This document shows positions 1-9,185 of a DNA stretch of 64,000 nucleotides, piece by piece. Numbering within the stretch: the first letter of the stretch is position 1; every line of letters starts with the position of its first letter. The notes beneath the pieces are model-generated. The model was not told where the DNA came from. It saw only the letters and a program-made list of their open reading frames with translations, and did no database searches. Source of the DNA: CAZXYS01 sp964645005 (GTDB taxonomy: Bacteria; Bacteroidota; Ignavibacteria; Kapaibacteriales; UBA2268); contig CAZXYS010000014.1 of the NCBI GenBank assembly GCA_964645005.1, positions 33,062 to 97,061 of the forward strand. The letters run 5' to 3'. The position numbers and the translations under genes are program-made.

Positions 1-2
1 CT

Positions 3-1544
3 GTTATTTTTGGAGATAATTCATCAGGAGCCCTTATTAACATCCAGGAGATAAGATACAACACAGGGCAGCCGTATACACGGATGTGGTTAGGGGAAGC
101 CGGTTATAAATTCTTAGGTGTTGATGGAATTTACAGTCAGAATTTCAAGAAGAACTGGAATTTTAATTTTGGCTTCAGGAGATTAGCCGGCGATAATAGA
201 TTTGAAAATTCAGCCGCGGACAATTGGAATGTAAGGGGAATTTTAAGATGGAATCCATCCAACAGAACAAGTATATCCTTTGTCGAAAATTTTACAAATT
301 TCGGAATGGGATTAAATGGCGGTGTTGATGAAACGGCAACGCCGAGCGAATTCTACTGCGATGAGATCCGCGCTCAAACACTATATACAACGATGGCTGA
401 AAGAATTTTCCGCCATGATATGACGATGACCTTCAGTCATTATCTCGCCGAGGATTCAATATCAGCGGTTTCAGGGACGCTTTATCTGACAAGAACGTAC
501 TGGGACAGAGACCGTTCTGAAGGCATTCTCTTTGCCGAACCAAAAGCTGAGACAAATTACAGCTACATTAATTTCTTCACTGGAGCCACAGGTAAGTACG
601 AGCAGAATATAACAAAATATTTCAACTTAAATGCAGGTGGAGAGATAAATTATAATGAAATCCCATCCTCTCCATATACAGATGAATGGTTCGGAATTAA
701 TATGACTGGCTTCGGCAGGCTTGAAATAGACAATCTCCTGCCCCATACGAAGCTTAGTGGTGGTATCAGATTAGGAGCGTTGTATGGGCAAATAAAAAAT
801 TCCTTTGGTGCCAAAGCGATTTTCAATATCACTGACAGCTTTTTAATTACCGCAGATGTATCCCGCTCTGAGAGAATTCCGTCTTTATCGGAAATAAAAA
901 CTGCCAACAAGGAGAATAACACTTTGTTTTATCTTGATGCCAAACTTAATAAGAAGTATTTTAGTATTAATGGTGGTATATTCACAAGGTTAGTTGGTTC
1001 GCCAATATTACATGATACACTCCAAAATGATCGTGGTACGGTTATCGGCACCAGAGCATACAATGGAGATTCAAGAAAGGCTCTGGGAGCTTATTTCGGT
1101 TTGAGTTGGAAAATTCTCAAACATTTCAAAATTCTACCGGTTTATGATGACGGAAATTTGAATATAGCATTCAAAGGTCAAACGAATCTAACATTTACAG
1201 ATGAAGAAAGAGATTATCGTCTTCCATTGTTATTTGGTAATCTGGAAATTTTCTATCAGGGGCTTGCCGGGCACAGCTTAATGAATATTGGGATTAGCAC
1301 ATCTGTTACTACTATTTTTGAAGGTGAACGATATATCCCCTCTAGCAGAGCTTATGTCCCGTATTATATCAGGGACAACTTTTCGTTTAACGGGATCGAT
1401 ATATTTGCCGAATTGAAACTCGGAAATGCTTATCTCCGGTTAATGCTTGAAAATGCACTATCCCAGTGCTATTACTATGTCCCTATCTATCCTCAATTCG
1501 ACAGAAACATAAGATTGATGGTCTCGTGGTCATTTTTCGAATAA
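3..1544 (+). CDS. TonB-dependent receptor-like outer-membrane barrel protein, C-terminal part (5' end outside window)
   Basis: The reading frame is open from position 3 to the TAA at 1542-1544, so the gene begins upstream and only about 513 residues are seen; the first internal ATG at 84 is not a convincing start. The protein is a run of alternating polar/aromatic beta-strands (for example FNFGFRRLAG, ISFVENFTNFG, TADVSRSERIPSLSEI) and ends on an aromatic residue in WSFFE, as outer-membrane barrels do. The strand spacing and the ERIPSLSE-type segment resemble the barrel of TonB-dependent/siderophore-type receptors. No plug domain is visible, because it would lie upstream. The gene converges on the C25 peptidase gene with one base between the stop codons. 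Family assignment is inferred from the barrel pattern; another large porin is possible. Confidence 0.6.
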   Translation, partial: VIFGDNSSGALINIQEIRYNTGQPYTRMWLGEAGYKFLGVDGIYSQNFKKNWNFNFGFRRLAGDNRFENSAADNWNVRGILRWNPSNRTSISFVENFTNFGMGLNGGVDETATPSEFYCDEIRAQTLYTTMAERIFRHDMTMTFSHYLAEDSISAVSGTLYLTRTYWDRDRSEGILFAEPKAETNYSYINFFTGATGKYEQNITKYFNLNAGGEINYNEIPSSPYTDEWFGINMTGFGRLEIDNLLPHTKLSGGIRLGALYGQIKNSFGAKAIFNITDSFLITADVSRSERIPSLSEIKTANKENNTLFYLDAKLNKKYFSINGGIFTRLVGSPILHDTLQNDRGTVIGTRAYNGDSRKALGAYFGLSWKILKHFKILPVYDDGNLNIAFKGQTNLTFTDEERDYRLPLLFGNLEIFYQGLAGHSLMNIGISTSVTTIFEGERYIPSSRAYVPYYIRDNFSFNGIDIFAELKLGNAYLRLMLENALSQCYYYVPIYPQFDRNIRLMVSWSFFE

Positions 1545-1545
1545 T

Positions 1546-4500
1546 CTATCGATTAATCATTAAAGAACCTGTCACGGGTTCGACGTAAAGCACATTTTCA
1601 ACGTTAATTCTATAATAATACGCTCCAACAGGTACTTTTCTGCCTTTTTTGTCAAAGCCGTCCCAATAAATCTCATTTTCACCAAGGGATAGGTCTTTTT
1701 CCAGAGTCCTGATATGCTGTCCAACAGGATTATAGATCCGAATAACAGCAGTTCCGGCGTTTTCCGGTGCTTTATAAGTTAGATTGAATGTCGTATTTTG
1801 TTCAAAAGGGTTGGGATAGTTCTTGTATTCAGTTATTTCATAGTTCCTGTTGATATTGAATCTATAAAGCACTGTATCCTTGTTTCCTGTTGCATCTTCT
1901 GCAGTAACCTGTATCCAGTGTTCCGTGAACTCGCTTGTTTGATCAAGTGAATCAGGTCTTAGTCTTAACAACAACTTGTATGACGGATTCTGAGGATCCG
2001 GCTCTTTTATAAAATTATATTCTTTTGTATTATCCTGATTTTGATAATAACCGTTTATCTTAACTCTGATATTATCATTCGGTATCTCCAGTGGTGAATT
2101 ATCATATATATTTATTTCGAACAGCGGGTTTTTAGGCAAATAAATACCTTCGTATAATTCCTGGCTGCCCGAGATAACCACAATTTGAGGTTGTTCCTGA
2201 TCTTCTCTGACATTTAAGATCGATTTTGCGGAATTATTAAATTTGTAAATGTCCATATCGGTACCATCCGGAGATAGTTGGAAGTTAACATCGTTTTCCG
2301 GATTATAACTCTTTGTGTTTACTATGAACTTTTCTTCAACTCTTTCATCAGGAAGCAAATGACTCTTTGAAAAATCAAATTGATCAATTACAACATCTTC
2401 GGAGGATACTTCAGTATTGACTTTTACCTGATCGGCAGTTGTTCTAAGAGAAATATTCCGTATGGCAAAACCTATCTCCGTTTCTAAACCTCGCAGAACG
2501 GGAGTCTGTGATATTTTTATACTGCTCCTGGGGATTGCAAGTTCCGGTTGAGGAATAAATTCTGATCGTATCTCCGAAATATAAGGCTCTTCTTTTATAT
2601 TTTCGCCTCTGTTAAGAGTAATATCAATATCTATATAAGGATAATTCCCTGCTGATATTCTTGATAGATCTACCTTTCCGAATTCATCAAACTCCAGTAA
2701 TAAGTCCTTTTGGCTGCCGGAGACATTGTAACCTTGTACTATACCTTTAAGTTCGGTTAGATTGGGGGCAGTACTTCCGTCAATACTGAAATTCTTCCAT
2801 TCTTTAGCAGGTCCGATTCTGATGGTTTGCACACTTGCGGCTGTATCGTAAATAGGAACTTTTCCGTCGATTACAGCATCCCTGCCTTCGGGATCATGAG
2901 CTTCCACAACTTCATCCGGTACTGCATCTTTGAATGAAAACATTGCGTAGGAGGAGGATTTTTTAACGGAATCAAACAATGTTGTTGAAAATTCTTCTCT
3001 GAATACTTTTTTAAGTGTATCTATTGAACCAATGCTGGGAGGTGTACGCTTTGAAATGGGTACTTCGAAAGACCTGTCACAGGTAGCTATGAACACGTAA
3101 TGGTTATTATTTATTGAATCTCTGATAAAATTAACCAGCTTTATCGATGAGGAATCATCCTTCCATGTGTCAAAGCCATGTATCTTTCCTTCACCTGTAT
3201 TTTTGGAGATAGTTACTACGCTGAAGCCCCTTGCATATTCGGTGTTTACATAAACATCAGAGTTTATTTCAATATTAGCCCATCTTTTAGAAGGCGGAGT
3301 TCCCTTTGATGAAAGGCAGTAATAATCCACTTGTTTGTCAGGAATTTTATATTTGCCATGATTTTCATTGGTCAAATTGAAATTATGTTTGTTCGATGAT
3401 AATTCCTCAGCAGTATTTTGACTCCAATGTACAATTTCGCTGCCGCCTGTTTCAGAAGCATAAAAAGGTACTTTTAGCCATGTACTGAATTCTTGCTCAT
3501 TCATGTTTCTTAATCTTGCGAAGAACCAGTAAGATGTACCATTTTCCAGTTCAATATCCGGTTTCCACTGGATGAAGGATTCATCAATATCAAGGTCATC
3601 CGTATTTGCGCTGATAAGTGCATTCGCGCTGTCGACAGATGAAGTTTTTAGATGCATCTCGTATTCAAATTCACCTTCCTCAGCAAAGAGGTTTAATACC
3701 CTGAAGATCGGTTCACTGGAATTCACATCCCAGAATGCCATGGGATCAAGGACTGATACTCCCGGGGCGAACACATCTATGGTAGCTGAGACAGCATTAT
3801 TTTCTCGATGAATCTCATTAGTTTCCTTCTCCGGGTCAATAATAACATCGATCACATGCTGCCCGGGCATATCTTTCACAGGTATTTTAAATGAGAAATT
3901 CTCATTATAGCAGGTACCGTTAATTTCAAAATCATAAATATCAGTTTTTCCATTGTAAATCCTTATAACCCTGACGATGTATGGCTCCGGCAGTGATGTC
4001 CCGGCATTATAAATCGAACCGGAAATGGTCACCGAGTCATTTTCTGTGGTGATTATACTTGAACCTTCCTCAGATGCTAATTGAAAGTCACCTTTAAGGA
4101 AATATAGATCGGGAACTGTATCAATTTTAATTCTGGTATATGGATCGCCCAGATACAGATAGTGTTCCAGAGCCCTTAATTCCAGGTCATTTTTTGTTGA
4201 TAAGGAAGCCTTGCCTGCAAAGAAAATCTCACCAAGTTCTCTTTTAGCATCTTGTTCCATACCCTGAAGCATGTAATACATTATCTTTTTCTCAATAAGG
4301 GCACTGCTTACGGCTGTAGCACCCATAGACGCTATAGCCCCTTTCTCCGGAGCCATCAGATAAGATTCATTTCGGGAGTAAACTTTTGGATTGGCAAATT
4401 CACCTGAATTACAGGAAAGCGTAGAAAAAATAAAATACTTGCCGTAATTATTCAGGGTCTGCACCTGCCAACCATCCAAATCAAAATATTCTGCTGAACC

Positions 4501-7365
4501 ATGACCAAGGAAATTAGCCCATACTACCCCATCATTTATGATCTTGCGGACTCTACCAGCGTCTTTTTGCCCGATATTGGCTTCTTCGCTTTTGCACACC
4601 GATTCCGTAATACCACAGATCTCAGGACCTTCTATGTATGGAATGAATAATTCCTTGTCTTTGCAGAAGCCTCTTATCTCAGCAGGACCGTATCCACCCG
4701 AAATAAAGAAAAATTTCTTATGCCAGGGGGATATTTTTGAGGTGTCGTATTGAATCAGCTTATCAACAAAGTTTTCCGCAGTGTCGCTATTCCTGGCAGG
4801 AATTCTTCCGACTATAAAGTTGTTAACCTGCTTATCGTTGGATAATCCGTACCATGTATCACTGGTTGGAAGACCAAAGGTTGGAACAAGATCTTCGTAT
4901 TGGGAATTCTTCCAGTTTAATTTAGGATCCCAGCTCGCATCGCCAAACATTATAGCATGTGTCGGTGCTTGTTTCCAATTATCAAGTGTATATCTCAGAA
5001 AATTCCTTATGGCGTGAGGAGATTTCTTGCCATAGTTAAATTCTTTGTAAATGTCATCAACATTTACAACTTCAATATCGATATCTTGAAAATCTTTTCT
5101 GTGTTTAGCAAGTCTTTGTGCCTGATTTAATAAATTTTCATGAGAAATTATCAAGCCGTCGGCAGCGTTATTAGTGTCAGTCAGGTTAGACGAATTGGTC
5201 TTTTTTATCACAGCTTCTTCAACGGTTTTAGAATCATTCATGAAGAATTTGTAAGATGTCTGCTCCTTTATTTTAAGTTCAGCTTTGTAAGAAATCCCGG
5301 CATTGTCCTGAACAAATTTGGAAATTGCTGTCATACCGCTGTTTAATTGATCTCCACTGACAGATGTGCCTTTGCGGAAATAAAATGCATAGACATCACC
5401 CGCAGAATGAGAAGAAGCCCTGTTTAAACCGGCTGCCTTTAATTTATTCAGAAGTCCCTGATGTCCTATAGAGTTCTCGCCGTTATATACTCCTGATATA
5501 AATGTATTGTCAGGCAGGGCATCTATCAATGAAGAAACGTCACCCGGATTTTCATAAGTTTGTACTTTGGGAGTCCCCGGTGATTCTACGGGTAGATACA
5601 TAATGTGAAATCCTCTTTTCTTAGAGATCATACCGGAATCATTGATAACGACAGTAGCTGTAGGTTTATCGCCTGCAATACCACCCATGTGAACTGTTGT
5701 ACCATTCGATGCTTGTAGAAATTTAATGGTTTTGTTTAAGCTGTCAATAGCTGCTATATCAGGGGATTTGAAGCCTGTTACCTCAATTGAAGAGTTTTCA
5801 TCAAGATATCCCGGATCAAATATGATATTACCTTTGTATGCCACCGGCTTTGAATTACCTTCCACAGCGTAATAGTCTATACCTGCTTTTTTGGTCTTGA
5901 ATGTATCGGTTGCCATTAACCGCAAACCTACATAATTCAAACCCGGCAGGATTGAGTTTTTTGTAAACTTACCTGTAAACTTTTTTTCTCTTATAAGGTC
6001 GAATCTTTGGATGTCCGCAGTGTCATAATTAACAAGAAAACGCAGTTCATATGAAGGTATGTGCCATGTTCCGTCAATAAAAATTGAGTCCAATAAAGTC
6101 GTGGCTGCGGTGCTGACATCTATTGATTCCGAAGGATCATCAGATGGAAATACAAAAACAGGCTGTTGAAATTCTTTATCAAAGCTCTGGTCTATTATTG
6201 TCTGGTACCAACCTTCCGGGAAAATATTTTCAGTCTTAAGTAAATATTTGCCAATATAATATATCTTGTCATATTCGATTCTTTGGTTTATCTTAACCGA
6301 GCTAACTTTCTCGACAGTATTTACAGGATCGACATGCGAACTCAACCTGATTCCCCCGGAATTTTGATCATAATACAAATAGAAAGGCTCATTTTCAGTG
6401 TAATGATCAAACCAAGTTGAATCTCCAGCAGCCCGCCTGCCTAGAAAGTAGATTTTCTCATTTCCATCTATGGTATTATTATCATCTGATATGTAGCATG
6501 GATATTCTTCTCCTTTATAAATCAGATGTAAGTTACTGGTTTTTTTGTTGTTCCATTCAGGGGCGTGCTTCAGGATATCCGTGACGTCAATCCTGGCTGC
6601 TCCGTCGGTAGTAGTCATGACTTTAAGATATTTCCTGTTAGGATCATACCAATCCGGAGCTGATAATATCTCAGGTGTTGTCTCCCCCTTATTGATCTTA
6701 ACTTTTGAGTTAGAAACAAGATATCTAAGATGTTTCTTATTTACCACTCCCGAGAATAGTGCCCTTTCACCATTTGAAAAAGCTGCATCGGACATCGCTG
6801 CTTCCTTACCAAAGTCAATATCGACGGTGGATTGATCTAATACAGCTAAATCTCCGGACAGAGGATCATATCTAAAGGGCTGTATCGTAATCAAATATTC
6901 AGGCACTCCGCGCTGCTCACCTAAGTATTCGTAACTTACTGATGGTTCAATTATTTCTTTTGTAATTTGAATATCACTTCCGTTAATGAACCTTTTTCGT
7001 ATGGAATCTTGCAGTAGATTACTGTACAAAGGTAAGTTTTTCTTACCGAGTGATTTAATGTTAAACTCGTCAATTTTAGTATTTAAATTTGCGTTATGAG
7101 GTACTGCAGCAATGAATTTAATTACAGGAATTGCATAACCCGAAAAATTAACAAAAGGATCAACATGATCAGCATTATTGATTGTTAACAGCTCAGTTTG
7201 ATCATGGGTTAAGTATGAGGAAGTGCCAATGTCAGTTTGATTTAATTTTACTCTTAAACCTTCCGGCTTCTCAATTATTTCAATGTTTTTGGCAAATAAC
7301 GTATTTATTGCAAAAAACATTACAAGTATGAATGCGAGTTGTCTCTTCATTTGTATTCCATTCAA
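1546..7365 (-). CDS. Large secreted C25-family (gingipain/PorU-type) cysteine peptidase with T9SS sorting domain
   Basis: A 1939-residue secreted protein. Residues 1-25 form a signal peptide (RQLAFILVMFFAINTLFA). After an N-terminal propeptide/beta region, residues about 740-1090 form a peptidase C25 domain: FGDASWDP and the GRIPARN segment, then the catalytic dyad as His955 in FLGHGSAEY and Cys985 in LSCNSGEF, 30 residues apart as usual in the family. Beyond it lie Ig/CARDB-like beta domains and, in the last 85 residues, a FlgD-like/T9SS C-terminal sorting domain (YPNPFEQ, YNPVGQHIRTL, WDGFDKKGRKVPVGAYYYRI). C25 enzymes include Arg/Lys-gingipains and PorU, the sortase that removes sorting domains and attaches T9SS cargo. 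The protein is much longer than PorU, so a secreted C25 peptidase is the safer call. Specificity cannot be read from sequence. Confidence 0.85.
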   Translation of the reverse strand: MNGIQMKRQLAFILVMFFAINTLFAKNIEIIEKPEGLRVKLNQTDIGTSSYLTHDQTELLTINNADHVDPFVNFSGYAIPVIKFIAAVPHNANLNTKIDEFNIKSLGKKNLPLYSNLLQDSIRKRFINGSDIQITKEIIEPSVSYEYLGEQRGVPEYLITIQPFRYDPLSGDLAVLDQSTVDIDFGKEAAMSDAAFSNGERALFSGVVNKKHLRYLVSNSKVKINKGETTPEILSAPDWYDPNRKYLKVMTTTDGAARIDVTDILKHAPEWNNKKTSNLHLIYKGEEYPCYISDDNNTIDGNEKIYFLGRRAAGDSTWFDHYTENEPFYLYYDQNSGGIRLSSHVDPVNTVEKVSSVKINQRIEYDKIYYIGKYLLKTENIFPEGWYQTIIDQSFDKEFQQPVFVFPSDDPSESIDVSTAATTLLDSIFIDGTWHIPSYELRFLVNYDTADIQRFDLIREKKFTGKFTKNSILPGLNYVGLRLMATDTFKTKKAGIDYYAVEGNSKPVAYKGNIIFDPGYLDENSSIEVTGFKSPDIAAIDSLNKTIKFLQASNGTTVHMGGIAGDKPTATVVINDSGMISKKRGFHIMYLPVESPGTPKVQTYENPGDVSSLIDALPDNTFISGVYNGENSIGHQGLLNKLKAAGLNRASSHSAGDVYAFYFRKGTSVSGDQLNSGMTAISKFVQDNAGISYKAELKIKEQTSYKFFMNDSKTVEEAVIKKTNSSNLTDTNNAADGLIISHENLLNQAQRLAKHRKDFQDIDIEVVNVDDIYKEFNYGKKSPHAIRNFLRYTLDNWKQAPTHAIMFGDASWDPKLNWKNSQYEDLVPTFGLPTSDTWYGLSNDKQVNNFIVGRIPARNSDTAENFVDKLIQYDTSKISPWHKKFFFISGGYGPAEIRGFCKDKELFIPYIEGPEICGITESVCKSEEANIGQKDAGRVRKIINDGVVWANFLGHGSAEYFDLDGWQVQTLNNYGKYFIFSTLSCNSGEFANPKVYSRNESYLMAPEKGAIASMGATAVSSALIEKKIMYYMLQGMEQDAKRELGEIFFAGKASLSTKNDLELRALEHYLYLGDPYTRIKIDTVPDLYFLKGDFQLASEEGSSIITTENDSVTISGSIYNAGTSLPEPYIVRVIRIYNGKTDIYDFEINGTCYNENFSFKIPVKDMPGQHVIDVIIDPEKETNEIHRENNAVSATIDVFAPGVSVLDPMAFWDVNSSEPIFRVLNLFAEEGEFEYEMHLKTSSVDSANALISANTDDLDIDESFIQWKPDIELENGTSYWFFARLRNMNEQEFSTWLKVPFYASETGGSEIVHWSQNTAEELSSNKHNFNLTNENHGKYKIPDKQVDYYCLSSKGTPPSKRWANIEINSDVYVNTEYARGFSVVTISKNTGEGKIHGFDTWKDDSSSIKLVNFIRDSINNNHYVFIATCDRSFEVPISKRTPPSIGSIDTLKKVFREEFSTTLFDSVKKSSSYAMFSFKDAVPDEVVEAHDPEGRDAVIDGKVPIYDTAASVQTIRIGPAKEWKNFSIDGSTAPNLTELKGIVQGYNVSGSQKDLLLEFDEFGKVDLSRISAGNYPYIDIDITLNRGENIKEEPYISEIRSEFIPQPELAIPRSSIKISQTPVLRGLETEIGFAIRNISLRTTADQVKVNTEVSSEDVVIDQFDFSKSHLLPDERVEEKFIVNTKSYNPENDVNFQLSPDGTDMDIYKFNNSAKSILNVREDQEQPQIVVISGSQELYEGIYLPKNPLFEINIYDNSPLEIPNDNIRVKINGYYQNQDNTKEYNFIKEPDPQNPSYKLLLRLRPDSLDQTSEFTEHWIQVTAEDATGNKDTVLYRFNINRNYEITEYKNYPNPFEQNTTFNLTYKAPENAGTAVIRIYNPVGQHIRTLEKDLSLGENEIYWDGFDKKGRKVPVGAYYYRINVENVLYVEPVTGSLMINR

Positions 7366-7532
7366 AATTTACAAATAATAAAAAGAGTAAAAAAAATCAA
7401 TAAGAGCCCCGCATTATGTCGACTAATTTTTAATTTGAAAATTAAAACTAAATACTATAAAATCTTAAATGTAAGACTGAGTATTATGATTAAAATTGTA
7501 TTTAAATAAACAAAAATATTAAAAAATAAAAA

Positions 7533-7562
7533 AGCCGTATTAGTAATGACACTAATACGGCT
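7533..7562 (-). terminator. Rho-independent terminator of the four-helix membrane protein gene
   Basis: A perfect 12-bp inverted repeat (AGCCGTATTAGT / ACTAATACGGCT) with a 6-nt loop lies 24 bp beyond the stop of the minus-strand gene at 7587. On the minus strand it is followed by a T-rich run (7522-7532), giving a standard intrinsic terminator. Confidence 0.85.
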
Positions 7563-7586
7563 AAAAGGTCTCAAAATTATTTAAAA

Positions 7587-8951
7587 TTATTGATTCTGCC
7601 TTCTTGTGTTATCGCCTTTTTTGACATCTTCTCTGACGCCGACCATGATCTTCTCGGCAATTTCCTGAGCTATTACCTTTCTGATGTTATCATCGCTGGT
7701 CATGTATTCAGAGATAGCATTTTCAACTCTGTTCCGGATAATTTCAGCAGTTTGACCAACCAGTGCATTTGCAAGCTGGTGAATATCACTCTGCTGCCCT
7801 TTAAGAGTCTCAAGCTGGCTTCTGTTGGCGTCTTCCATCTTCTTGAGCATCTTATCCATACGTTCTTCTTCTTCGGTGTAGAACATAGTCACCGCAAGCA
7901 GGGTAAGCATAGTAAACTCAAGGAAAATAGCGAGCAGAATGAAAGAAGGTTTTGCTGCCGGGATAAACTTCAGACCACGAATACCAACAGCCACGATAAG
8001 GAATGCCGCACCGCCGTATGCCATACCTGTTACATTATTGGCATAACGCTCTGTGAAGTGGTGCGCCATGTAAAGACGCAGCCCTTTTCCAAAATAAAGG
8101 TGATTTCTGCGCCACATTAAGCCATCCTTGGTATCCTGGATTTCTTTTACGACAAAGTCTGAAAAGAATTCCTTGATCCTGCCGTAAAGTATGTCATTTC
8201 TAAAGCGAACCAAATCTACACTTTCGTCAAACAGATCATCAAAATTGACGTGATGTTTGGCGGAAGCAAGCTCTTCAGTTTCAGTTCTGTCCCAAATATT
8301 GATGAATGAATTCTCGACTTCGAATACTTCTTTCTCTGCCAGTGTATCATCAGGCATAATAAGAAGCTCGACGATTTCATCTGAGAATCCCGTTTGTAGT
8401 CGAATTTTGGTTTTGGTTTCATCCACTTGTTTCTCAAAGAACACTGCCATTAGTCCAAGACTTGATGGAAACAGGCTGGTTAAGAAAACACATAAGAAAA
8501 GAGCAATGACCATGGATATCCACCAAAACCCAACCCAGGGTTGCAAGATAATCGGATGCTCTCCAAGGGTTGGTGACTTAGCGTACCAGTCAATGGATGA
8601 TTTAACATATCCATGTTCATCTGATGTTCTTTCTTTGAATGTGAAATCAAAAACATAATCGGGATTGATCAAATCTTTTTTGATTTCAAGGTTTTTTCCT
8701 TTTAACTTAGGCTCTTCTTCTTTTGGAACCGATGCCCAAGCTAATCCTTCAAATTCAACAAACCCGATTTTTTCCAATTGTTCCCCGCTGGGCATAAACA
8801 ACGGAACAACAAATTGCGCAGATATAAAGGGTATTACTTTAAACTGAAAAAGAACAAAAAACGCTGCAAAAAGTACCACAAAAACCAGTATGTGCTGGGC
8901 TCCCATTTTATACTTTTTACTTGCTGATTGGGATAGAGATGTTGTTGCCAT
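7587..8951 (-). CDS. Uncharacterised membrane protein with four TM segments and C-terminal coiled coil
   Basis: 454 residues; I do not recognise a named family. A cytoplasmic N-terminus of about 18 residues is followed by TM1 (about 19-38, ILVFVVLFAAFFVLFQF), a roughly 100-residue extracytoplasmic domain, TM2 (about 147-175), a roughly 130-residue charged soluble domain, a TM3/TM4 hairpin (about 308-358, AAFLIVAVGIRGLKF and FILLAIFLEFTMLTLLAV), and a charged helical tail (EEEERMDKMLKKMEDANRS onward) predicted to be coiled coil. The gene is monocistronic: a strong terminator follows and about 230 bp of AT-rich DNA precedes it. The arrangement of small membrane helices with long cytoplasmic helices suggests a scaffold or sensor, but nothing in the sequence shows an activity. 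Confidence 0.8.
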   Translation of the reverse strand: MATTSLSQSASKKYKMGAQHILVFVVLFAAFFVLFQFKVIPFISAQFVVPLFMPSGEQLEKIGFVEFEGLAWASVPKEEEPKLKGKNLEIKKDLINPDYVFDFTFKERTSDEHGYVKSSIDWYAKSPTLGEHPIILQPWVGFWWISMVIALFLCVFLTSLFPSSLGLMAVFFEKQVDETKTKIRLQTGFSDEIVELLIMPDDTLAEKEVFEVENSFINIWDRTETEELASAKHHVNFDDLFDESVDLVRFRNDILYGRIKEFFSDFVVKEIQDTKDGLMWRRNHLYFGKGLRLYMAHHFTERYANNVTGMAYGGAAFLIVAVGIRGLKFIPAAKPSFILLAIFLEFTMLTLLAVTMFYTEEEERMDKMLKKMEDANRSQLETLKGQQSDIHQLANALVGQTAEIIRNRVENAISEYMTSDDNIRKVIAQEIAEKIMVGVREDVKKGDNTRRQNQ

Positions 8952-9185
8952 ATTTACCCTTACTCCTTAGTTATTTGAATTAATTATTTTTTTCATCGGT
9001 TGTGTTGAATTTAAGTCCGCTCCGATCCGAAATTTACAAAAAAAAATTTATATTATTGTATAATCCTTAAATATTTTTTGTTATTTATACTATTCTTCAA
9101 ATTTAAAACATAGTTCAAAATAATCCAATTATAATTTTAAAATCAATTAAAATTTGTCGTTTTTAACTATTATACGTTTAAATTT
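8952..9185. other. AT-rich intergenic spacer
   Basis: No ORF, RNA gene or strong hairpin was seen. It must hold the promoter of the membrane protein gene at 7587-8951 and the 3' end of the transglutaminase operon; no confident promoter motif can be assigned. Confidence 0.5.
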
